This document shows, in pieces, positions 1-4,917 of a stretch of 8,352 nucleotides of DNA; position 1 is the first letter of the stretch, and every line of letters begins with the position of its first letter. The DNA lies in the NCBI GenBank assembly GCA_021200895.1, contig JAJQFX010000086.1, forward strand, positions 1 through 8,352, given 5' to 3'. The notes beneath the pieces are model-generated. The model ran no database searches, was not told where the DNA came from, and saw only the letters and a program-made list of their open reading frames with translations. Source of the DNA: Clostridiales bacterium (GTDB taxonomy: Bacteria; Bacillota; Clostridia; Oscillospirales; Oscillospiraceae). The position numbers and the translations under genes are program-made.

Positions 1-2
1 TT

Positions 3-101
3 CAAAAGGTTGAAGATCTGATTAACAACCGTCCAAGAAAGTGTCTCGGATGGAGGACCCCTGCTGAGGTGTTCTTCCAAAAGATAAAGTGTTGCACTTG
101 A
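3..101 (+). CDS. IS30-family transposase, C-terminal end (partial)
   Basis: The first bases encode the end of a reading frame that enters from the left edge: 32 residues and a TGA. It contains INNRPRKCLGWRTPAEVFF, the conserved C-terminal signature of IS30-family DDE transposases, which catalyse cut-and-paste or copy-and-paste movement of their insertion sequence. Only this tail is present, so catalytic residues and intactness cannot be judged. The stop codon lies inside what looks like the terminal inverted repeat, which is usual for compact IS30 elements. The family is clear; the exact element is not. Confidence 0.85.
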   Translation, partial: QKVEDLINNRPRKCLGWRTPAEVFFQKIKCCT

Positions 102-113
102 TTGACAATCCGC
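90..113 (+). repeat. Probable terminal inverted repeat of the IS30 element
   Basis: The segment GTGTTGCACTTGATTGACAA, around the transposase stop codon, resembles the ends of Firmicute IS30 elements, which often carry a TGTTGCACTT-like repeat just past the transposase. The matching left end is outside the window, so the repeat and any target duplication cannot be confirmed. The insertion sequence probably ends near position 113. Confidence 0.45.
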
Positions 114-241
114 CGTGCCTCCGCAAGGAGGCGGAGGGGTTTGCGCCGCCCCTACAAAAAAGGTAAAGATTTAGGCTTCACGCTCTACTACGAACCCCAG
201 CCGTTTCTGGTTGGGGTTCGTAGTCATCTTCGGCACCGCCG
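114..241. other. Non-coding stretch with three hairpins
   Basis: No gene is supported here. GC-rich inverted repeats lie at 118-124/131-137 (CCTCCGC/GCGGAGG) and 135-139/149-153 (AGGGG/CCCCT); they overlap, so only one can form at a time. A longer hairpin follows at 188-223, listed separately. None is followed by a T tract on the plus strand. Confidence 0.4.
188..223 (+). repeat. 15-bp inverted repeat (stem-loop)
   Basis: CTACGAACCCCAGCC at 188-202 pairs with GGTTGGGGTTCGTAG at 209-223 around a six-base loop, with one G-T pair (200/211) that is a wobble only on the plus strand. It lies between the IS30 end and the stop codon of the relaxase remnant. No T run follows directly on either strand, so it is not a clear intrinsic terminator. 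It could be an old terminator, a recombination or binding site, or part of mobile-element debris. Confidence 0.55.
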
Positions 242-541
242 TTAGGAGATAGGCATAAAATCTTCACATTCCATCTCCCGGTTTGCATTCATTTGTTCAG
301 CTCCTATTGACCTCTGAACGGACAAAGTCCGGATCCTACGGTTCAAGATACCGTAAACCCAGAATAGATTATGCCAGTCATTGCCGATCTTGTTGGCCTT
401 CTCTGGTGCGCTCTCTCCAGGCTTAACGGACTACCGCATATGATAGGCAATCATATCGTCATCCCTGTAGGACTTACCAGTGTAGGCAGCGCATTGCTGT
501 TTGGAGAATAGAAAATTCAGAATCCACAATGCTGATGCATC
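242..541 (-). pseudogene. Decayed MobA/VirD2-like relaxase fragment
   Basis: Read on the minus strand, this frame gives FLFSKQQCAAYTGKSYRDDD, then MIAYHMR, a TAG at 431-433, then SVKPGESAPEKANKIGNDW. This matches a conserved stretch in relaxases of Firmicute conjugative and mobilisable elements, typically TGR..-DDVIAYHIRQSFKPGE-TPE-AN-IGYD. A relaxase nicks the origin of transfer and pilots the strand to the recipient. The TAG stands exactly where the family has Gln, so a CAG-to-TAG change is the simplest explanation. Recognisable similarity stops near 374. The frame then runs to a TAA at 242-244 through about 43 residues I do not recognise, possibly a fusion with unrelated DNA. The downstream HxH metal-binding motif (as in HIHNH) is absent, so this cannot be a working relaxase. 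The family identification comes from memory of the motif, without a search. Confidence 0.65.
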
Positions 542-606
542 AGTTCGGCTTCTTTTTTCCTTGCCCGAATCTCCTTTGAGGTTTTGATTTTTCGCCGCAG
601 GCAGCA

Positions 607-879
607 GTCACGGGAACCGTGACCGGAACTGTCCCTGACAGTGCCGCTGCAACCATGCTTGAATGGGAGCCAAATAGTGCAATGCTCCGATTGTGCGTCA
701 GCCGAGGGTATGGGAAACCGGACTTCCCATCAAGAGAGCCGGTCGGTGTTTACTCTGAAAAGAGTAAGTGTCCGACAGGGAGAATCTTGCTTTTTCGTTT
801 ACTCTCCCTCATTAACCTGTGCGTTGGTCCCCACCCATGCACTCCAAGAGTTCCATAAGGTGCTGAAGGTACTCGCCTT
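607..879 (+). other. Stem-loop-rich segment, possible structured RNA
   Basis: No convincing gene lies between the relaxase remnant and the Roco promoter, but this part folds densely. Arms seen: 607-613/617-623 (GTCACGG/CCGTGAC); 628-633/637-642 (ACTGTC/GACAGT); 677-683/690-696; 710-716/724-730 (ATGGGAA/TTCCCAT); 746-756/761-771 capped by a GAAA tetraloop and extended by 742-745/773-776 past an offset base; 777-783/803-809 (AGGGAGA/TCTCCCT); 819-828/833-842 with one mismatch; and 857-862/874-879. Wherever a G-T pair occurs (677-696, 746-771, 819-842, 857-879) it is a wobble on the plus strand and a C-A mismatch on the minus strand, which favours a plus-strand RNA. I do not recognise the family, and it does not fit a group II intron domain V. 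It may be a non-coding RNA, a leader, or leftover mobile-element DNA. Confidence 0.35.
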
Positions 880-978
880 TTGGGGATCCTTTTGCTCACA
901 TTTTACTTGATAAACACGCATCGTGATTCACAATAAATTGCATGAAAATTGATTTCTGTGGAAATTGACCGTCTTTCC

Positions 979-1007
979 TTTACAGTAAGTATAAATTATG
1001 ATACAAT
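979..1007 (+). promoter_or_regulatory. Sigma-A type promoter for the Roco gene
   Basis: TTTACA at 979-984 and TACAAT at 1002-1007 are separated by 17 bases. Each box has one mismatch to the consensus (TTGACA, TATAAT), and the surrounding DNA is AT-rich. Transcription would start near 1014, leaving a short leader of about 30 bases. A second, weaker option is TTGACC at 965-970 with TATAAA at 990-995, spacing 19. Confidence 0.65.
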
Positions 1008-1025
1008 AAAAGAATAAAACCTAAC

Positions 1026-1040
1026 AGGAGAGGTGGGGAG
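1026..1040 (+). promoter_or_regulatory. Ribosome binding region that decides the Roco start
   Basis: The purine-rich run AGGAGAGGTGGGGAG precedes two possible in-frame starts. For ATG at 1045 the AGGTGG part sits 8 bases upstream, a normal distance. For GTG at 1033 only AGGAG lies upstream, just 2 bases away, which is too close. ATG 1045 is therefore preferred. Confidence 0.6.
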
Positions 1041-1044
1041 ATAT

Positions 1045-4029
1045 ATGGGAATCACGTTGCAGGGTAACGATGCACTGAAGCTGCTGGAGTTGCTGGGGAA
1101 GATGGATGGAGAGTATGTACCAAAGGAGGAAGAACGGGCGTATCTAAGTGAAATAGAGAACCTTGTCCTTTCCCAAGAGGAAATCAGCACTTTGCCGGAG
1201 GCTATTGGTACCCTAATCAATTTGCAGTTCCTGGATCTTTCCGACACGCTAGTCAGTACATTACCAGATCACTTTGGTATCTTAACTAATTTGCAGTGGC
1301 TTAACCTAGGCTTTACAAAAATCACTGCCTTGCCGGAGTTTATCGGCAATCTCTCCAATTTACAGGTGCTGAATCTTTCCGGCACACAAATCAGAACCCT
1401 GCCGGAATCTATCGGTAACCTTTCCAATTTGCAGTCGCTTGACCTTTTTCATGCACAAATCAGCATCTTACCGGAATGCATCGGTAAGCTGTCCAACTTG
1501 CAGTTTCTCGACATTTCCCACACAAAAATTAATACCATACCGGAATCCATCGGTAAACTGTCCAATTTGCATCAACTATGTCTCTCCAACACATTAATCA
1601 GCACCTTACCGAAATCCATCGATAGCCGGTCCAATTTGCGGGAGCTTGACCTTTCCGGCACACAAATCAGAACCTTGCCGGAGTGCATCAGCAACTTAAA
1701 GCGTTTACAGAAGCTTTTTCTTTACGATACAACAATCAGCACTCTACCGGAGTTTATCGGCAATCTCTCCAATTTACAGGTGCTGAATCTTTCCGGCACA
1801 CAAATCAGAACCCTGCCGGAATCCATTGACAAACTAATCGATTTACAGCAGCTGACCCTTTCCCACACACAAATCAACGCCCTGCCGGAACGAATCAGGG
1901 TGTTAATCAATTTACAGTATTTGGGTCTGTCTGATTTGCACCTACAGCAAATTCCCAAAAGCATTTTCAATCTTGGTCTAAATTTTTCTTTTGAGAATCT
2001 TTCTCCGTTTCATGTAAAAAAAGGAATCAATCTTTATCACACCACCCTCTCCACCCAATCCATCAGCCTGTTCCACCAGCCCCGTAAACTGATTCAAGCC
2101 TACTATGACGCGCCAAAAGTCACCATCAACGATGCCAAGGTCATCTTCCTGGGAGACGGAGGCGTGGGCAAGACCCGCACCATCAAACGATTGCTGAACG
2201 GCGGCGAGCCGGGTGACTACCCAACTGAACTGACGCCGGGCATTGAAATCACCGACTATTCCACCACCTATGACGGCCACCCCGTTGACCTCCGCGTCTG
2301 GGACTTCGGCGGCCAGGAGATTATGCACGCAATGCACCGCTGTTTCCTGACAGACCGCACCTGCTACGTGGTGATGGTCAGCAATCGGTTCGGCAACCGC
2401 ACCCGGCGGGCCAGGTACTGGCTGAAAACCATCGAAAGCTTTGCCAAAAACTGCCCCGTTATCTTGGCGGTGAACCTGTGGGACACCGATGAGGGCATCG
2501 ACGGCGTCAACGGGGAACTGCTGGCGGAGGAATTCCCCAACGTCAAAAAAATTATCACCTATTCCGCGAAAGGCTCCGACAAAGATCACTTCAACCGCCT
2601 GACCGAGGCCATTGTGGAGCAGGCCAACCGGTTGGATAGCTGCGGGATGGAGTTCCCGGAAAGCTGGGCCAACATCCGCGCCGACCTGTCAAAGCGGGCG
2701 GAAACCGAGCGGTACATCAGTAAGGCGGATTACCTTTCGATTTGTGCGAAAAACAGCGAGAGTGACCCGCAGATCTGTAGCTGGCTGCTGGAGTGGTTCA
2801 ACGACCTGGGGGTCTGTTTCAGCTATCACACCGGCAAAACCAGCGGACAGGAGTTGGAGAACTACCAGGTGCTGGATCCCAAGTGGCTGGTGAACGCGGT
2901 CTACCTCATCATCAACAAAGGTGGTATTTTTGCCCAACAGGGTGTCCTTACCCTGAAGGGAGTTTGGAGTATTCTCATGAGCGGCGGGGGAACCGATGCT
3001 GGTGCAGTCTATAAGAAACCGGAGTGCGCTTACATTTTGGAAGTCATGCGGAAGTTCCGCCTCTCCTATCCGGACAACGAGGAATCCGAGTTCATCCCCG
3101 CTCTCTGCCCGGATGAATGGGAAAAAATGCCCCAGACCGAGGGCTGGGATAGCCATGTGACCTACGAGATGCGGTACAAATATCTGCCGGACAGCGTCCT
3201 CCACCGGCTGATAATTTACGGCAAGGAAAAACACCTGTTGGAGCAGGTTTGGAGCGGCGGGATGGAGCTTTCCAATGACTTTGACCAATACCATGCGGTC
3301 ATTTACCTGCGAGCGGAAGCTTCCACACTGGAAATCAACGCCTACGCAAAAGGGAACCGGAGGCCTTGGGCGCTTTTGGATGCCCTGCGAAAGGAATTGG
3401 AAGAAATCAACAAAGACCTGAACTTAAATGCGGAGGATGTCATTGTCATCAAGACGAACAAACAGACTGCCCAATTCCCGGTGGAATCAGTGCTGAAGGC
3501 AGTGGAGCAGCATATTCCCACCCTGTACGCCATGGACGATGGAGAACTGGAGGAGTATCGGGTCAACGACATTTTAGGTGCCGCCTTTGATATGAACAAG
3601 GTGGAGAAAGAAAAGAAAAAAGCAGAGGGGGAAAAATGGCCTATGCCGAAAGAAAATATTTCAGGCGGTGATACCTATATAACCAATAATTATTATGGAG
3701 AGAATAACGGCAACCAGTATGTTAACTCCACTGTTAACTACACCTCAGAGGCCGCCGAGAATCTTTTAAGGCAGGTTCTCGACAACCAAGAGCGTGTGAC
3801 TGAGCAGTTCATGGACACACTGCTGGAAGTTTTGCGGGAGAGCCAGAAGCAGCCGGTGCAAAAGCTTGTGGCCGAGGTGGATGCCGCACCGAAAAAGAGC
3901 CGCTGGAAGACGTTCTGCGGCTGGCTCAACGGCAGCGTCGATTTTGCAGCTAATTTGGTTGCAATAGCAGGAGCCGCTGCGCCACATCTAGACGAATTGC
4001 AGCAGGCAGCAAGTACGTTTCTGACCTGA
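1045..4029 (+). CDS. Bacterial Roco protein: LRR-Roc-COR GTPase with C-terminal effector-like tail
   Basis: The protein has 994 residues. Residues 50-302 are 11 leucine-rich repeats of exactly 23 residues (LPESIGNLSNLQxLxLSxTxI type), with a partial twelfth. The Roc GTPase follows: P-loop GDGGVGKT at 370-377, switch I Thr397, DFGGQE at 420-425, NLWD at 477-480 in place of NKxD, and SAK at 507-509. The COR dimerisation domain covers about 525-845, with typical LDPKWL at 610 and YLPDSVLHRLI from 713. A charged linker (852-864) leads to a tail with GDTYITNNYYG (from 875), a long helix (901-936) and a hydrophobic helix (965-982). No kinase domain is present, unlike LRRK2. Family knowledge: Roc-COR is a nucleotide-dependent switch and LRRs bind ligands. 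Inference: an intracellular NLR-like sensor, perhaps for phage. GC jumps near 2040, between the LRRs and Roc. It appears to be transcribed from its own promoter; the metallo-hydrolase fragment lies 178 bases downstream. Confidence 0.92.
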   Translation: MGITLQGNDALKLLELLGKMDGEYVPKEEERAYLSEIENLVLSQEEISTLPEAIGTLINLQFLDLSDTLVSTLPDHFGILTNLQWLNLGFTKITALPEFIGNLSNLQVLNLSGTQIRTLPESIGNLSNLQSLDLFHAQISILPECIGKLSNLQFLDISHTKINTIPESIGKLSNLHQLCLSNTLISTLPKSIDSRSNLRELDLSGTQIRTLPECISNLKRLQKLFLYDTTISTLPEFIGNLSNLQVLNLSGTQIRTLPESIDKLIDLQQLTLSHTQINALPERIRVLINLQYLGLSDLHLQQIPKSIFNLGLNFSFENLSPFHVKKGINLYHTTLSTQSISLFHQPRKLIQAYYDAPKVTINDAKVIFLGDGGVGKTRTIKRLLNGGEPGDYPTELTPGIEITDYSTTYDGHPVDLRVWDFGGQEIMHAMHRCFLTDRTCYVVMVSNRFGNRTRRARYWLKTIESFAKNCPVILAVNLWDTDEGIDGVNGELLAEEFPNVKKIITYSAKGSDKDHFNRLTEAIVEQANRLDSCGMEFPESWANIRADLSKRAETERYISKADYLSICAKNSESDPQICSWLLEWFNDLGVCFSYHTGKTSGQELENYQVLDPKWLVNAVYLIINKGGIFAQQGVLTLKGVWSILMSGGGTDAGAVYKKPECAYILEVMRKFRLSYPDNEESEFIPALCPDEWEKMPQTEGWDSHVTYEMRYKYLPDSVLHRLIIYGKEKHLLEQVWSGGMELSNDFDQYHAVIYLRAEASTLEINAYAKGNRRPWALLDALRKELEEINKDLNLNAEDVIVIKTNKQTAQFPVESVLKAVEQHIPTLYAMDDGELEEYRVNDILGAAFDMNKVEKEKKKAEGEKWPMPKENISGGDTYITNNYYGENNGNQYVNSTVNYTSEAAENLLRQVLDNQERVTEQFMDTLLEVLRESQKQPVQKLVAEVDAAPKKSRWKTFCGWLNGSVDFAANLVAIAGAAAPHLDELQQAASTFLT
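1192..1950 (+). repeat. Array of eleven 69-base LRR units
   Basis: The LRR-coding part is a tandem array with a strict 69-base period. Units 3 and 9 encode the identical 23-residue repeat LPEFIGNLSNLQVLNLSGTQ-IRT. At DNA level 1333-1409 and 1747-1823 are identical over 77 bases and lie 414 bases apart, exactly six units. A 24-base core of this (1375-1398) occurs a third time at 1651-1674, four units from the first. The unit number may therefore vary between strains by unequal crossing-over or gene conversion. Confidence 0.9.
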
Positions 4030-4063
4030 CTTTGAGATGTCACTTACCTATATAAGACACGGA

Positions 4064-4081
4064 GCCGATATTTATATTGGC
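4064..4081 (+). terminator. Weak hairpin just after the Roco gene
   Basis: GCCGATAT at 4064-4071 and ATATTGGC at 4074-4081 form an 8-bp stem with one G-T pair, 34 bases past the Roco stop codon. The loop is very short and no T tract follows, so intrinsic termination would be weak at best. It could equally be chance or an RNA 3' end stabiliser. Confidence 0.25.
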
Positions 4082-4190
4082 GCTATCTGTCGTTTGCTGA
4101 CCCTTAACACGCTCGTTTTTGGTCAATGTTACAAAACGCACTCAAATCATTGATTAGAATTCCCTTTTAACTTGAGATACTTTTCGGCGG

Positions 4191-4196
4191 GGAGGG
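4191..4196 (+). promoter_or_regulatory. Ribosome binding site of the metallo-hydrolase remnant
   Basis: GGAGGG lies 11 bases before ATG 4208, slightly long but usable. A second in-frame ATG at 4220 would be 23 bases away, so 4208 is the better start. An intact ribosome site in front of a broken gene suggests the damage is fairly recent. Confidence 0.5.
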
Positions 4197-4207
4197 CTTG
4201 AGATTAA

Positions 4208-4566
4208 ATGTTAATACATATGCAAGATGTAAATTTTGGAGAGGCTATTTTGTTACAACAGGAAGATGACAACAATCAAAAGCATCAGCTGTTGGTTGAT
4301 TGTGGAGCAAAATTTGAACATAACGGCGTTACTGCTGCAAGTGCGGTTCGGGATTTGTTAGATGCTTCGGGCAAAGCTGCGCTTGTTACTCACTTCGATG
4401 AAGATCACTATAGATGGGAACGGGACAGTCGAGAGTAGGTCTGTCACATTCAGAGTCATTGCAGAGTATAAAATCAGCGTTGCTCCAGAAAACGGAACTT
4501 ATCCGTGGCACCGTAAGTATCGTAATTTATAGTGGGGATAAGGATAAGATTACGATTTATGATTAG
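4208..4566 (+). pseudogene. ComEC-like metallo-beta-lactamase-fold hydrolase, internally deleted and frameshifted
   Basis: The first piece (4208-4438, 76 residues) begins MLIHMQDVNFGEAILLQ, has the LLVDCGAKF strand, and reaches the metal-binding motif THFDEDHY (His62, Asp64, Asp66, His67). This HxDxDH form is the one used by ComEC/Rec2-type metallo-beta-lactamase-fold proteins. Directly after it the frame continues as RWERDSRE and stops, without the Gly-containing continuation expected. From about 4414 another frame is open for 50 codons to TAG at 4564-4566 and reads like an authentic C-terminus: LLQKTELIRGTVSIVIYSGD, then KDKITIYD. The simplest reading is one gene whose middle was lost, joining both ends out of frame near 4410. 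Most of the catalytic domain is missing, so the product should be inactive. The gene follows the Roco gene in the same direction, so the two may once have been functional partners; that is inference. Confidence 0.7.
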
Positions 4567-4731
4567 AAATTTGCTTTTTTCCTTTGTATAGGATGCCAAA
4601 CCTGTTATGAGACCATGCCAAAACAACGCTGCCGAACCAGAAGTTCAAAAATCTGTATGCCGCTTGGAACGCCCTGATGAACCGAATTTTCATTGCTATT
4701 CTTGATTTCTGCGCCCATTGGCGCTAAGGCG

Positions 4732-4766
4732 AAAACAAGGCGGCAACGGATAAAGCCGTTGCCGCC
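4732..4766 (-). terminator. Rho-independent terminator of the hsd operon
   Basis: On the minus strand GGCGGCAACGG and CCGTTGCCGCC (4756-4766 and 4739-4749) form a perfect 11-bp, GC-rich stem with a six-base loop, directly followed by TTGTTTT (4738-4732). It lies 151 bases past the hsdR stop codon. On the plus strand the stem is followed by TGATAAAATTT, which is less terminator-like, so it mainly serves transcription coming from hsdR. Confidence 0.7.
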
Positions 4767-4800
4767 TGATAAAATTTCGCTCTGTTTTGCACTGCGATAT

Positions 4801-4828
4801 GGGGTTTACACAGAATTTGGAATAGGCC
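4801..4828 (+). mobile_element. Possible IS256-type terminal repeat remnant
   Basis: GGGTTTACACAGAATTTGGA and the following ATAGGCCCC resemble an IS256-like end, in which a TGTGTAAA-type inner part leads to a GTCC/GGAC-containing outer part. In this orientation the element body would lie to the left, toward the unrecognised protein-like fragment at 4611-4727. No transposase signature and no partner repeat are visible, so this is a weak call based on remembered motif shape. Confidence 0.3.
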
Positions 4829-4917
4829 CCCTCTGTAACCACAGGTACTTTCAGAAGTTTCCTCGGATAATTGAATATCTGGGATAATGCGCCCTTACAA
4901 GTAAGGGATATGATTTG

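Larger units (their letters stand above)
4567..4917. other. Intergenic debris between convergent genes
   Basis: No intact gene is supported. One plus-strand fragment (4611-4727, 38 residues with no start codon at its head) contains KFKNLYAAWNALMNRIFIAI and ends CAHWR; it looks protein-like, but I do not recognise it. Short inverted repeats occur at 4711-4724 (GCGCC/GGCGC) and 4892-4907 (CCCTTAC/GTAAGGG). The hsdR terminator and a possible insertion-sequence end are listed separately. The stretch reads as mobile-element remains. Confidence 0.4.

Noticed and set aside
742..776. Group II intron domain V at the GAAA-capped hairpin (GAGCCGG...)
   Set aside because: The stem is too long, and the 3' arm CCGACAGG does not pair with GAGCCGG as domain V requires. 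No reverse transcriptase is present.
619..910. Two overlapping plus-strand reading frames of 79 and 89 codons
   Set aside because: No ribosome site, no recognisable domain, and they overlap each other inside a stem-loop-rich segment. Cys/Pro-rich composition suggests chance frames.
1033..1044. GTG at 1033 as an earlier start of the Roco gene
   Set aside because: The upstream AGGAG is only 2 bases away, whereas ATG 1045 has a correctly spaced purine-rich site.
1192..1950. Regularly spaced repeats that could suggest a CRISPR array
   Set aside because: The 69-base period codes for leucine-rich repeats in one open frame. There are no constant repeat and unique spacer units.
1978..2589. 203-codon minus-strand frame opposite the Roc domain
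   Set aside because: It is antisense to the GTPase motifs, and its composition mirrors the GC-rich Roc codons. No start signals.
4037..4153. 38-codon plus-strand frame (MSLTYIRHGADIYIG...) after the Roco gene
   Set aside because: No ribosome site and no recognisable similarity. It contains the 4064-4081 hairpin. Too short to support.
4693..4887. 64-codon plus-strand frame across the hsdR terminator
   Set aside because: It crosses a strong hairpin terminator and the possible insertion-sequence end and has no ribosome site.
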